From assembly GCF_017654505.1 (NCBI RefSeq), contig NC_054536.1:15463794-15527793 (forward strand): a stretch of DNA of 64,000 nucleotides. The letters run 5' to 3'. Origin of the DNA: Polyodon spathula (taxonomy: Eukaryota > Chordata > Actinopteri > Acipenseriformes > Polyodontidae). Numbering within the stretch: position 1 is the stretch's first letter; every line of letters starts with the position of its first letter. Shown here in pieces: positions 26,682 through 49,799 of this stretch. Both the position numbers and the translations under genes were made by a program. Under the pieces are notes generated by a model that was given only the letters and a program-made list of their open reading frames with translations, had not been told where the DNA came from and did no database searches.

Positions 26682-26782
26682 CTGTGCATCCAGGTCATGC
26701 TCCCTCCTGCAACAATGCTGTTCCCACATTTCAATCAGAGAACCAGCTTTGTTGCAGGAGGGAGAATGATCTGCATACACTG
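26682..26782. ncRNA. Pre-miRNA-like hairpin (candidate)
   Basis: 26682-26720 can pair with 26744-26782 in a nearly perfect stem: 34 of 39 positions pair (one as G-U) by hand count, with isolated mismatches only. It includes a 16-bp perfect core (CTCCCTCCTGCAACAA against TTGTTGCAGGAGGGAG). The loop is 23 nt (26721-26743). Length, arm symmetry and loop size match a vertebrate microRNA precursor. I do not recognise a known mature miRNA, and an inverted-repeat mobile element remnant would look the same. Transcription and strand are unknown. Confidence 0.4.
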
Positions 26783-29337
26783 CAACACTTAGAAGAAAAT
26801 AATCTTACTCCAGAAGAATGATTCAGAGTCAAAATTAGAAAAAAGTAATTCCCTGGCTGATTTACCTATGATGTGTGAATAAAATCAGGATCATGTTGAA
26901 AAATATATTGCTGCAATACAGACTACACAGGATACAGCAAAAGAAAAATAATGTGTTTCTTGTCAAACATGCCAGGGGGATCTGTAACACTTTAAGCACT
27001 CACTTTAGAATAGCAATTTAAAAAAGGTCATAACTTCAACTTGGTTTCTGTTTCATAACTTGTTCAAAAATGTTCAAATAAAAGTCCTGTTATGCTTTCA
27101 AAGAAATATGGCCTGTGTTTTTCATTGACGTTTAGAAAGCATTCTTGACAATCTCTATTTTTTATACTTCAATGTCAGCTCTTATTTTTCTAATAAAATG
27201 TGATTTTCAGTTTGTAACATTAATAATCTCCTCTACAGCAGCAATGACCTTTCTATCACTAAATGGGGCTCAATTTTGCATTAAGCCAACATATTGGTCC
27301 AAGCACTTCTTGTCAAAACATTTAATTTTATAATCAGTTTGGTTTTCATATTATCTGGGGACTGAAATATGCATTTGCTGGATTCTCTAATGGGATCTGG
27401 GTGGACATGTCTACATGAACTACATTATAAAATAGATCATTTTACTTTATAGTGAAAATGACTGATAGAAATAAATTAATTTTCTCTTAGAGCTGCAATA
27501 TTCTATTTTTTTTTTTGTACAAAAAGGAAATGTCAATGAAAAAGATATCACTCCTTGTTTTGCTTGCGCTGCTGTCTTTACAGCATATGTAGCAGCTGTG
27601 CAGCAATGTAGGCCTCAGATGGTTTAAGTCACAAATGAGTGACAGTGTCAGTGTGGAGATATGATATAAGATGTTCCATCTTTTTCTGAACACCTGTCAC
27701 TGCGAGACTGTGGCACAGGGGGTGGTCATTCATATCTTGTTGTGATTTGCACAATAATAAACTAGACTACTCACCCGTTGACTTGTTTTTAAACAGTTTA
27801 CAACCCATTTATAGCACAGGATGTTTTTCAGCCTATGGTTGTGAACAAAATGAAGAGCCCACCTGCTGAATAAATAGCCACCAGATCATCCCCAAAATCT
27901 AATCTGCACACGTTTAAATACTGTATGATGGGTCATCGCTCTATAACATTTGAAAGGAATTCATTCAGCCATCATTGAGAGGAAAAGGTTAGGAGACAGC
28001 TACTGTATATTAGATAGGAGTTTTAAGTGGCTGCTTATTGGACTGCTGCAGATAGGTTTGTAATATTGTACCCTGTACACAGCCAGTGTATTATGAACAT
28101 GGAAATGTTATGCTGTGGAGCTGACTTGTTTGTCATATGAACAGCTAGAGCAGCCTTTCCTTGTCCCCAAAAATGTGTCTGCTAGTCACAAAACCTATAT
28201 CACATATCAACTATATGCAAACCAGAAATCATGAAGCACTGTGTCACACATCTTTGGTACGGGTACAGAATAATATCAAAGTTAACCTGATAATGTAATG
28301 TACTTCTTGGTTAGATTTGCCTTGTACATCATTTTCTGTTTCAGTCATCCCATTCGCGTGATTTTTTTTCAAAATGTGCCAATTTGAAGCATCTCTGTGT
28401 TCTCAAATTTCCATGTAACACTGTTACCATTAACCTGTCCCTCAACAACACTCCCCTAGCAGCCACCATTACATACATGCAAGTGCATCTAAATTGAATA
28501 CAGTCTTCAAATAAGTAAACTCTAATTACAATCACAGATGGTCAGATGTATTTTTTTATTTTATTTATTTATTTTTTAAATGGGACTTGTACCAATGGCT
28601 TCAGTTATTAATTTCCTTATCACATCCCAATGTTTAATTTTGGTATGCACAGGTATACATTATTGCTGCTAGGTTTTCCTTTATTTATCATAGTGATCAT
28701 TAGTGTTGTTTGAACTGCTTCCAGTCCTAACAAATTTAGTAAAATGGTCATACAGAGCAAATGACTCTATTAACAACTAAACCTTTTCCCTGGGAATGTA
28801 ATAGGGTTATATTCATCTGTGACTTTATTGCTCTAGAATTTCTCTCTGCAACATATGGGTTCCTGCAAGAAATTGGAGAACCATCAATAATAAACACAGG
28901 GATAGTCACCGTTGCAAATATAGAATTAACTAAAGATGCAGACTTTCTATAACATATGTAAATATATATTAATTAAACACAATAGCCTTATTAAGCTGTA
29001 TCTTTCTTCAATGCCCTTTGGTTCACAGATGAAAAAGGTCAATGTACTCTTTTGACTGTTTGATCACCTGACACTTACTAAATATGTTAATTGGAGAAGC
29101 ATCCTTTTCCCTTAAAAATGCAACCCTTAAATGAACATATTGGCACATAACAAAATTTGGCAGATATTCACAGTAGACACTAAAGACCATATGAACCCAT
29201 GAAAACATAGTGTCCCCTGTTTACAGGTTTAATTATAATTATGTTAATCTTATTAACACAGGCCTCCACTCCCGTTTCTCCTTAATGCTCTTTACATTCA
29301 CGGTATCCCTGATGCAAGCTGTTATCTCCTTACAGAT
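26783..29337. other. Non-coding region
   Basis: AT-rich DNA. No exon, RNA gene or identifiable repeat was recognised. Confidence 0.45.
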
Positions 29338-29338
29338 G

Positions 29339-29387
<49 letters not shown>
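29338..29387. repeat. (ATT)n microsatellite
   Basis: About 50 bp of ATT trinucleotide repeat. Confidence 0.95.
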
Positions 29388-31548
29388 GTACCGTGTAAAT
29401 ACAATTCTTAATGTCTAATAAGGGCTGATTCTGACGACTCTCTTGCTTTTCAGCTTTGGAGTTTAAAATGCGCTTCGGTCACGAGTGAAATTAGTTTGGT
29501 TGTATCAGTTTTGCTTCTAGTGTACATCAGTCCACATCACAAAGCCAACACAGTCAGGTCGGACCATATCCCTCTTCTCTCTGGAGCGCCACATTCACGA
29601 TAACGTAACTCAACACTGCATGCAGTTAGTATAATAATGCTGCATCAGTTAAAACACTGTTTACTGTTGTTTTTAGAATATACAAGGTCATAACTTCATT
29701 GCTAAAAGACAAATTGGTTTCTTTATTTATCCGCATGAGAGGTCATCTAAATTTGAATTGTACAGTATAGATGATAGATGATAGAGATAGGAGGCATCAA
29801 TATATTGATTGGTGCAAGAATGTAATACCAGAATTTTTCCTACTTCTTGAAAAAGTATTTTCCTAATAAAATAGAGAAATAGATAGCTAGATAGCTAGAT
29901 AGATATACATTAAATCTTGCACATTAATTTTACCTGAGAATAATGTGAACGGCAGCAAAATTGAACAAAAATGCCAGAGATTCTAAATTAAAACAACAAG
30001 AAATGTGTTTATTTCTTCGAAAAGTTCACTTGCACATTAGCGGTGTTTATCCAGGCAATATGTCATGTGATTGGCTTTTATTTTAATCAGGATTAGCAAG
30101 AATAGTTTGCCATCTAGAGGTGATTAATGAAAACACGTAAAAGGTAAAAACAATTTATAATTTCTTTAGTCTTATATTACTAGAAGCTATAATAATAATG
30201 TAACTAAACATACTAAATACCGGTGCTTTCTTGTAGTCTGGATGAATTTAACCACATAGTAAGTAAAATATAGTTTCGTAAGGCGAAAAAAATGTTGTTA
30301 CTGCATTTTGCAAAACATCAATGACCTAATTAAGTGTACCTACACTGCCCCTCCCCCTTCCAATTATCTGATAGACTATCCTTGCAAATGTTAGCTATCA
30401 TCAAACTTAAGAGAAGCTGTTACCAGTTCAACGTGACATGGTTATACCCAGTACATATTCGTCTCGCATATAGTATTTGGTGGAAACCAATTTTCTTGTC
30501 GCATAGTACGTATAAAAGAATTGTAAAAAAGCCGTCGCCCCCCAGCTATAGGGGCGTTATATCATTGAGGACTTTTTTGCTGCGACACCCTGCAGGGATG
30601 AAACATTTGTGGAAAATTTATACAACAATGATTTAATCATTTATACGGAAATTTTTTTGGATTTGTTTTTTTTTTGGTTTTCACGGTTTTATAACACACC
30701 TCAAAAGAGAATGACCTCAATTCTTTATCATTTATGTTTAAATCACTCTCAGTTACTCTTCGGCGATGTTCATACCTTTGTTTGGAATCACAAACACACA
30801 CATCTACACAGAAAAAAAACATTGTGCGGTGTCTCCGACATTTATTCATGCACATACCATAATGTTTTCACAACAAAACCGTCATTTATGGCAGTAATAC
30901 CAGTACAATTTTGCTATTACAAAAAAGCATTGTGTTTTCTGTTTTAAACACCTTGATACATTTTTCATTGGCAAGTTGTGCTGGTCGGCTGGACTTTCTG
31001 CAAGGATGTCTGAGGGTAGCACACTAGTAATGGTGAATGGATGAACAATGTAACTTTTCTGTAAGAGTAGGCAGAGCTAAAGTGTTTTAAACACCCCGGA
31101 GCTCTAAATCAAGCATCACAAGAACTGAGGTATAGAACTTCATTCTTTGTTTCTCACTATCATTCATCTGACAGTGAATGTAATCTGATTGGTAATCCGA
31201 AATCTGGTAATAGCCTTTCTTTATCATTTCTTTGGTTTCAGTTGGACACTTTGTTTAATTATGGTTCACTTTGAATTGTAATTTAAATTGTAATTTACCT
31301 GGTGCATTAACAGATTCACATGTGAAAGGTCGTTCAGTGGCCACTGTGCTAAATGCCTTTATGCTGAAGAAAGTAAATCCTCTCAAGATGTTGAGGTTGC
31401 AACACATATATTCCAGCTGGAAAGATATATATCTTCTTCAATTAATTCCACACCTGGACTGCTAATTATTTAACTTAATTAAGTACTGTGTTATTGTAAG
31501 CAAACTAGCATTCTCCATTGGAGAATCTAATTAGGTTAAAAATAATTG

Positions 31549-31550
<2 letters not shown>
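29388..31550. other. Non-coding region
   Basis: No genes were recognised. The blocks around 30,000-30,150 and 31,340-31,490 are complex and unrepetitive and might be conserved non-coding DNA, but nothing in the sequence alone proves it. Confidence 0.4.

Positions 31551-31632
<82 letters not shown>
31551..31632. repeat. (CT)n microsatellite
   Basis: 82 bp of pure TC/CT repeat. Confidence 0.95.
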
Positions 31633-31636
<4 letters not shown>

Positions 31637-32764
31637 CCAGTAACCTAAGGTACCTCTACAATGACATATCTTGTGACTAGGTTTTGAATGGATGGTTAGG
31701 AAAGATTTAGAAGCTATTAGAGAAAGGCTACCAAATAAGGTAGTTTAGATGTGTGTAGTAGTTTTCACCCAGCTATATTTATTTAGGTCAGAGCTTTGTA
31801 ATAAACCACATATTTCAATCAAATGTTTTCAAGGAAATATAACAAAAAAATAAAAATAAAAAAAAAATCATATTTAAAAATGACATTATCTGAATGAAGA
31901 AATAATCTGTTTAAAGATTAAAGGTGATTTTAATGTGTTATTTACCATTGCTATTTAATAAATATATGCAATAAAGGAACTCAAAGCAGGTGTAAAAGTA
32001 ATACAGCACAAACAGATACCGGTGAACGAGCAGTCAAAGCAGCAGTTATGTTCGATCTCCAATAACTATAAAGCACTGTCTAAACTGATTAAAATGAAGT
32101 CTGGAAACTTGTTTGGTCCATACATTTTGAAGTGTCTCAAACAGTGTGTGCAAAGCCACAAAACAAAGGAAGACATTTAATGTGGATTTTCATAAAATGT
32201 CCTTTTTAAATTCAATTTTCCAGTTATTCAACAGGAAAAATAATGTAATCAAGCATATATAGTGCTGTTACTACATGAGCTGATTACTCCCTCTGGTGGA
32301 TAGATGGGTTATTACAAGAATTATGAGAAAAACACAAGGCAAAGGTATTTAGATCTTTTAGAATTAGTGACCATTATATCCCTCATCATTCCATGGCTTA
32401 TTTAGACATTTCCAAAGTAAGTTCAGCGAGGATAACTTAAAAAAATAGTAAGTTAGTGGATGACAGCGGTGTTTTTTAAACCTTATTAAAATCTACGCTT
32501 ATGGTTTGGTATGGCAGCTAGTCAGCACGAATGCAGGTGACATTTTAAAATAGCAGTGAACTTTAAGATTAGCCTACTTACAGTGTGACAAAAAAAGTGT
32601 GAGTGTCACTTGCTTATCACGTTAAATTGAACGCAGACACAACCACGTTATATTATATCATTGTTGAGTTTGTTTTGGTACGAGTGCAAATCAAATGCAG
32701 TAGTCATTCAGTTAAATGGAAAACAATGCGTACAATTAAGACTGTCCTAGTAATATATTGTAGC

Positions 32765-33115
32765 GATCTCGATTCCCGCAGGCAGGCAGCTCACACAGAG
32801 CAAGGCAATCCACACACAGTCGTAAGGCGGGCGCATTCAGCGGTGCCTGGGTCACACTTTGGGGCTCACGTCTGATGGAGGTCGGTTCTTCGGACGGGAC
32901 CTGTCTAGCTATTTCCTTTTCCAGGTACAGGTACTTTCCTGTCCCCCCAGAGGGGCCGGGTCTCCCTACTCTCCACAACCACTCAAGCAGCTAGAGGACC
33001 TCCAAGCAGTAGGGGTCCTGTCCTGTCCTGTCTGTTCGACTTTGTCACTAACACGCTGTCACCCAAGTCCCACAAGCACTCCATCCCCTTCTGCCTTTGC
33101 AGGCACCCCTTGAAT
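32765..33115. repeat. GC-rich island, probably an inserted repeat
   Basis: A sharply bounded GC-rich block inside AT-rich DNA, with several CpGs (for example 'cgtaaggcgggcgcattcagc'), CT-rich and C-run segments and no recognised protein. The abrupt composition change suggests an insertion, or else an isolated CpG island. The identity is unknown. Confidence 0.3.
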
Positions 33116-34954
33116 TATATTCAAATATGAATTAGTTGCTTTGTGCTAGTCTAAATGCTAGTTAACCTGTGGCCATACTGTTTGTGCCTGCTCTTCAAAA
33201 ACAAGACTAAAACATTGCCAAATGGCCTTTTCACATTGACAAACACAATTGCTAATAAATAAATAAAAAACAGGCTTCTCTTACAGCTCAGTTAGTAAAT
33301 AACATCAGGGCAGGAAGCCACAACAAAAATCCCACAATTCAAGTAAGAAAGATCCCCTGTCACTCTTATGTGACTAACTTGCATATACTGTATCCTGAAT
33401 ATATTGGTTCCTGACTCTGCCTCCTAAGACTATGCTACACAGCAAAGAGTTGGTAGCAATTTAAGGATTGTGATGGGTTTGAAATGCCACATAAGGTGGA
33501 GTTGTGGGAAGAACCAGTACTACACATGGCATCAAATAAACAGTTTTCTCCCTTCATATGATAATTATTCATAAACAAGATGAAAAGATTTCAATCTGCC
33601 ACTTTAAATCTGTAAAACAGACCCTATAGCGCTTCAAATTCATTTTCAGTTATGGAGACTTCTCTTCTGGTAAAAGTGACAATTTCAAATCAACTTTGAT
33701 TCATCCTGTGAAGAAGGGTCTGGTCAATCTAGTACTTGCTGACTCTCCTGACTTTAAGAGGATCACCTCTAATGGCTCCAAAGGTGACAACATTAGCTGT
33801 TGCTGGAAATCTTTGATCCCAAGCCAGAATAAACGCTATACAGCATTTGTTAAAGTGCCAGCCAAGGGCATCCCTTTCCAGCCATAGTTTTTCTGAAACA
33901 CACACACACTTGATTAAGATGGTGGAATACTTAGATTATTATTCTTATTTAGAATATAGCAATGTGTTACTATTGTGAGAGATTATTTTAGGCTAAAACC
34001 TAGGCTAATAAAAAAAGCAGCCTGATTGCTTTCCCTTCCCCTAAAATTCTGATTATGCGATGATGTCCTTTGTTTCTATGGTAACCAGGCCAGCCAGGTT
34101 ATAGCTGGCGAATCTGTGTTCAGTAATGTAATCTCCGTTTGTGGTTAAATACATTATTTTCAGGTAAATATTAAAACTTCCAACTGTTCTGTGAAAATCA
34201 GTACTTTACAAAAATATATGTCAGTACACCCATTTATTTTGGAACAATGTGTTATAAGAAAGATAATATGGTTTTAATTGTCTGATTTGTTTGTTATTAT
34301 TGCAATTAATTTTATTTGTAATGAAAAGTGCTAGAATTGTAGCAATAATATCACAGGCTTGTTCTGAGAAACCAAATGGAGGAATACATTTCCCTTTTGC
34401 AACGGTGCCTCAAATCAGTTGTGCCGAAACACTATTTGTGATGTGGACAACTCTCAACTGAGTCACATGCATTTTGGGATATTATATTACATTTATTTAA
34501 CTTCTGAAACCCAGATATCACCGCTGTCCCTTCAAGGAGAACCTCAGAGCTTCTGCAGGGAGAGATCAGTGAACATTATCTGAAAGACCACTTCTTAGGT
34601 TGTAAAGTAACACAATAGGGCTTCTAATACCTTGAAAATGTAACAGATTTATTATTATAGGGCGGTATAGCTACTCTGATTTTACAAGTAATTCCCTTGA
34701 ACATGTTTTAGGTTAATTATTATTATTGCTTCCTTTTGTTCAGTTTTGTGTCAGCTACTGAACAAGTCACAATAACCATTACTCAATGCCTGTATGAGAT
34801 TTAAAAGCTAGAGGTGGGCTCCCTGAGGGGTTCACCTGGTAAATGGATGGCCACATAGCATGCAAAACAAATCAATCAACCATTTGAGAAATAAAATTGT
34901 ATTAAATTGGCATATTTAAGCATGGTTTTGACAGTGTAACCATATATCCAGCTA

Positions 34955-35165
34955 TCCGCCTATAAATTCAGATATTGGGGAATTTGATGAAAAAGAAGTA
35001 GCAGAGGACCTAATATTGATCCTTGTGGTACTCCACTGGTTACCTTGCTCTTTTAAAAGTTTCTCCTCTAATTAGTACTTTCTGTGTTCTTCATGTTAAC
35101 CACTCCCTAATCCATGTACATGCATTTCTTTGAATCCCTAATGAGTTCAGTTTGAGAATTAACAG
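34955..35165 (-). mobile_element. Non-LTR retrotransposon reverse-transcriptase fragment
   Basis: Minus-strand translation gives WIREWLT, then KVLIRGETF, then SGVPQGSILGPLL. These are the ordered motifs of the palm region of CR1/Jockey/Rex-type LINE reverse transcriptases (the GVPQGS-LGPLLF block). Frameshifts separate the motifs, the YxDD box is absent and the fragment is only about 200 bp. It is a clear but dead relic; the family is not resolved. Confidence 0.65.
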
Positions 35166-35789
35166 ATAAGACAGGTAAAGTATTAGTGCAGTCAACAGTT
35201 GCCTGGTCCATTAGCACCAATTTCAAAATGCTATAACCTCAGTAATGTAGACAAGAACCCATCAAAATCAAACCAGTGTATCTACCTTAGTAACACTACC
35301 TACATCATGTGTGATTAAAACATTACATAAATGACAACCACAGCGTTCAACTTCACTGTGAATTAGTGAGATTGGGGGGGGGGAATGCCTTTACTATATT
35401 TAAAAAAAAAAAAAAAAAAAAAACACACAAAGGGTCGATCTTAATGTACACCTATGGACGCTAAAGGAGAATTTAGTCAGTCTTTTTTTTTTTATTTTTA
35501 TTTTTTTTATAAATGCCGATATATCCAGGGACAGGAGAGTAGTTGTTTAGACTTTAAATGAATCAGTTTTGAATTTTAATAAACATCTTTTTCTGCTTCC
35601 CTTCTAGATTCAGGTAACATTTAATTATAAAAGCATAGTACAATGTAATGTTAAGCTTCCGCCACCACCCTCCCTCAGTGTTATGGTGTTTGTAATTGAC
35701 ATATTAAAGCTAGACAAATACCGAAGTTTGGAATGTTCAAAACAAGAGCTTGCAATGAAGGCCAGCAGTAATAATAATGACAATAAGGC

Positions 35790-36987
35790 AGACAGAATTC
35801 ACACCTGGTTTTATTTGTAAATTTGTTTATACAACACATTAAAATTAAAAAGGGTGGAAATTAAAACAGTCAGGACTAAAACATGGGTTATAAAAAACAA
35901 AAAAAGGGGAAGGTGGCTAATTTTCTCAAGTGCCCATCTTACTGCAGTTCTTATCCATTACCGGCCTACAAGAAACACATCTTCCGTAATCATGCACACT
36001 GGGTGTCAAACGCCAAATGTTCACACGTTTGATATAGCCAAGATATACTGAACAAAGAAAAAAAAAAAAAAGTTTAGCAATACTCAATTTGGCATTTGTA
36101 TGTACTGAACATCAAATGCACATTTATTGCTGTATGCAACATATGAAAACATTCATTTTTAGTAATTTAAACCTGAAGCTCCATTGCTCTGCCGACTGCA
36201 ATAGTAATTCAGTCACCAGACCATTTTGGAAGTCACACTTGCAGGGTGTGCCTGCCTTTCGAAATAACTCAGGCCGAGTAGCAACATCACAGTCTTGTGA
36301 CGAGTCCCTGGACATGTCACTCCAACTGCAGGGTTTGCCTCAGATCACACAGTGTGGAGAAGTGAGGATGGCATCTAATGCTCTCCAGTGGGAACAAGTC
36401 AGGAGATTGCTCTGGCCATGGAAGGACACTTCTGTTTAGCGGGAAGTGACATGCGTCTTGAATGCCTTACAGGTCTCTTTGCCATTAGTCTAGCTTGTCT
36501 CAGTCAGTTTAGCACTGTCTCTGGAGATACACAGGTTTGAGTTGCTATGCAAAGTTGTGTGTTCAGGCCTGTTACCAATCTCTGCCTCCTGGAAGCCGTC
36601 ACAGGGTACTGGTGCTCCTTCACTGGGTTGGCACATGGATGCGGCACATGACCATTTTTCAGAATGCCAAGTGCACGGTTACGTTCACTTGTGAGCAGGC
36701 TTCTCCGGTGTGGCATGGCTTATCCACAAAGCTTTCAGCTTAACCTACTCAGATTCCTGGTAAAGGCACATAACTCCTGCAAGGGGCAGATAGTGTTGCA
36801 GAACCTAAATATAAAATCACAGCTCTGTCACCCTTTGCTGGATGATAGCTCTCCTAGAGAATGAACATAAGTATGTTTACAATTTAGCAAATGGTGTTAA
36901 AACCTTTTTTTTTTTTTTTTTTGTTCAGTATATTCGGTTGGTCAGTCCTGAAGAAAAAATCTTTACTGCAAAAATGTTTGCATAGTT
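35790..36987 (-). other. eif1b: Probable 3' UTR of eif1b, interrupted by a Tc1-type insertion
   Basis: Downstream of the eif1b stop, 54 bp of ordinary sequence is followed by a transposon (36933-36044). Non-repetitive sequence then resumes and reaches a polyadenylation hexamer AATAAA on the minus strand at 35815-35810, followed by a GT-rich stretch. The simplest reading is one 3' UTR split by the insertion. An earlier AATAAA inside the transposon (36128-36123) could end the transcript sooner. This is inference without transcript data. Confidence 0.45.
36044..36933 (-). mobile_element. Non-autonomous Tc1-like element in the eif1b 3' region (family I)
   Basis: The two ends are inverted copies, TATACTGAACAAA at 36044 and TTTGTTCAGTATA ending near 36933, consistent with insertion at TA. 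At about 890 bp it is too short for a full element. A degenerate transposase head can be read on the minus strand at 36716-36504 (MPHRRSLLTSERNRALGIL... and CVSPETVLN). The catalytic domain is deleted or unrecognisable. It lies only 54 bp beyond the eif1b stop codon. Confidence 0.75.
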
Positions 36988-39553
<2,566 letters not shown>

Positions 39554-40824
39554 GCGATATTAGTACGACAACTGTGTTGAGATGAAATGTCTCGGCGCGT
39601 TGATGCCGTTCTTGTTGATCTGCAGCAATGCAATAGAAAAGACGACAAAAAAAACCTAACTACAAACCACCAGGACAAGCCCGAAAGCACTGTACTGGCT
39701 TCACCCACAAAATGGCCGAGTGCAGCTAGTTTTAAATACTGTATTCTCTACTCATTATCACGTGAGGGAGGTGGGGTTTATTGGAACCTTCGTGGTCATG
39801 GAGATAGTAATGCGCAATACAGATCGATTACTAAATGCTCAGTTGTTGCTTGCTTGCTTGCTTGCTGAAAAAAAAAAAAAAAAACAGCAACCTACAAGTT
39901 CCATAATTCAGGGTAGTACTTAAGAGGTTATTTGGCTCCTGTCTGACATTTGTGCAAAGCAAACAGTGACACAATTCCAGTACACACGTATGTAAAGTGT
40001 GTGACCAGTATATTATTTTCTGATTTTTGGCCATGGTGTACATTAAATAATTAAATGCAGTGATAAGATACGAGAAATAACTCGTGACTTCCGTTTTTCC
40101 TAAGGTTGGCAATACCGGTGAAGTAATATTCATCAAGGTGGCACGACTTTCTCGGGTGGGGCTGTGCTATGGCAAGGAAATAAGCCTCCTATTGCATAGG
40201 AGTTTCACCCATTACAGGTTTAACTACGAGCGTAACGTACAGTGTACAGCACCTCATGTGCCTGTTTGCACTGTATGAATATTACATGGCGTTCTTCAGA
40301 TTGAATTACTTTGAAATGAAGTTTGTTGAGGAATTGGCAACAGATGAGACAGTATCCATTTTAAAACATACGAGCCATATTCAAAAACAGTGTTCATGCT
40401 ATTTGCAATACGAGTTCACAAACATGACACAGGAAACTGTCATTCGTCAAATGGCGTTTTGATTGAGGTGATTTATAAACGGTCAGAAGAGAGAGTTAGA
40501 AAGTTTTATTATATTGTTACGAAATTCAAAACAAAGCCATACTTCCAGAGTACTTGCATTTCTTGTCCCCGAAATATGCTGTGCCGGTAGTACTAGTACT
40601 ATTCGATGTAGAAAATCATAAAATATATTACAGTAGATCGTTGATGGCAGTATCAGGAAATAAGTTTTATACTTACTACAGTGAACTTGTTGTAGAGGGG
40701 GCTCAAATGCGTGCAGCACAAGTAGCGCCACATTTTGAATGGTCCTGATAAAAAAATTAAAAAAGAATAGACAGTACGCTCATAAAATATATCTGTTTAA
40801 AGCTGCAACAAAACAACATAAAAC
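39554..40824. promoter_or_regulatory. Shared upstream region between eif1b and hus1
   Basis: The two genes start head to head with 1.27 kb between their ATGs. Near eif1b there are CpGs (CTCGGCGCGTTGATGCCG at about 39591) and an AAAATGGCCG motif (39709) resembling a YY1 site, plus an E-box CACGTG at 39760. No TATA box is obvious, as expected for housekeeping genes. Transcription start sites cannot be placed from sequence. Confidence 0.4.
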
Positions 40825-48154
<7,330 letters not shown>

Positions 48155-48420
48155 TTCAGACTTGGAACTGAAATTCACTTCATTAAAGCAAAGTGTCTTT
48201 CAGCAGTGTATATGAAAAAGAAAACTCTGGGTTGTTTTAGTACGTACAAGCTGGGTGTCGTTTAACAGTCAAGAAATGCTTTCTTTGCTATTACTTGTAC
48301 TGTCTCTGCTGTGCTCAGTTGAAAGTTTACCTTAGTACAGGTTAAGTATGTCACTGGGATTTGCCAATATTTTCCAGTATTTCAGTTGTTCTTGGTAAGA
48401 TTATATTTAATGTCTGTAAA

Positions 48421-48495
48421 TAATAAATGTGTATGCCTTTGTTCTTTTTTATCAGGCATTGTTGTGTACTTTTTTTAGGGGAACAACACAATAAA
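48421..48495 (+). terminator. hus1: Polyadenylation signals of hus1
   Basis: AATAAA occurs at 48421-48426, 267 bp after the hus1 stop, and is followed by a T/GT-rich stretch. A second AATAAA lies near 48490. Either could end the transcript. Confidence 0.55.
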
Positions 48496-48510
48496 GAAAA
48501 TACTACAGTC

Positions 48511-49799
48511 GAACTGTCCTCTTGCCACCTTCACTCTCAACACTGCACAGCAGAATTACATTTCTGTTATATATAAGCTCCCCTTAGTGTGAATGCGTAT
48601 TTATACCAAAACATGTCAATGTGGTTCTACTGTAATAATGTATGCAATAACATTGATTATAAATACTAAATGTGAAATATTGCATACAAGTACTACATTC
48701 ACAGTAAGTATTGTAGTAAAATGCATTAACTACCAGTGTGGCCCTCAAGGTACAGTGGTTAACAATACAAAACTCACACACAACTCTGTACAGTTGGCAC
48801 TGCGCACAAGAGAGGCAAAGGGTGGGCATAGAGAAAGCTTACATTGACACTGCTTGTGCTACTCCTGCTCTGTGGATAAGCGGTGATGCTTTCTATCTAG
48901 TGCTTTCAGACTTTATTACATAACTAAATACCCGCTTTCTACTCTTGTCTTTTCAGTGTTTTCTTCTGCTTTACGTTGTTTTTTTTTCTTCATTTTCACA
49001 AATGATGTTAAAATCTGGGGACTGTACAAGGGAATGGGGCACTATTCGATAGCATGCCACTTGTTTTTATAAGTATTATAAGTATTTTTTTTTTTTATTA
49101 CGTATCCTTATCTATATTTCTTTAATGTGCACCATAAGATATATAACTTGTTGCTGCTTCAAAACCAAGTCGATTTCATTTACATGAAGTGTCTTCAGAT
49201 TGAGGAGTTGTGCACCTTACAGAATTGTATTACCGATAGAATTATACTTCGCATTTTACCACTGAAACTAAAGTACAATCCACTGTCATTGAACATTTAT
49301 ATTCTTGTTGAACCTGAGGAAGCTTATGTGCCCTTATGAATGAGAACAAACTGGAAAGTGAGCTACGTCACAGTCAGATGGTTAAACTTTGGCAGCATAT
49401 AGTAAAGTGCAGTTCATATATCATATTGCAGTATAAAACTGTACACGAATAAACGGGAATTGTTTGATTAAAATAAATACATTTTAACATTTTTACTTAG
49501 TGGTTTGTTTGCTTGTTTTTTTTTTGTTTTTTTTTTTTTTTTTTTATCAGACTTGTCAGTCCCTTGATAAAATTACTACTGCCACAGTACAAAAATAAAT
49601 GAATGGCGTATCTTTTTACTCAGGTGTGTGTTGTGAAAAGCACGCCCACTTTCTCTCTCTCTTTCTCTCTCTCTCTCTAACTCCCACCCCCCGGTCTCTT
49701 ATAACGACACATATAACTTGCAGGTGAAGAGGGTTTTGTTTTGCTGTAAGCCATGGATAATATCATTTCTTGACAGAGAGCATTAATCTTTTAAAAGCA
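48511..49799. other. Intergenic region between hus1 and pkd1l1
   Basis: No exon was recognised. It contains long T homopolymers (about 49,518-49,547) and a CT-rich tract (49,652-49,679) some 130 bp before the pkd1l1 ATG. The pkd1l1 promoter must lie here, but no clear core elements were seen. Confidence 0.45.

Noticed and set aside
33696..33887. 63-codon frame that briefly suggested a ribosomal-protein pseudogene
   Set aside because: The residues did not fit any family I could name, and no flanking homology was seen.
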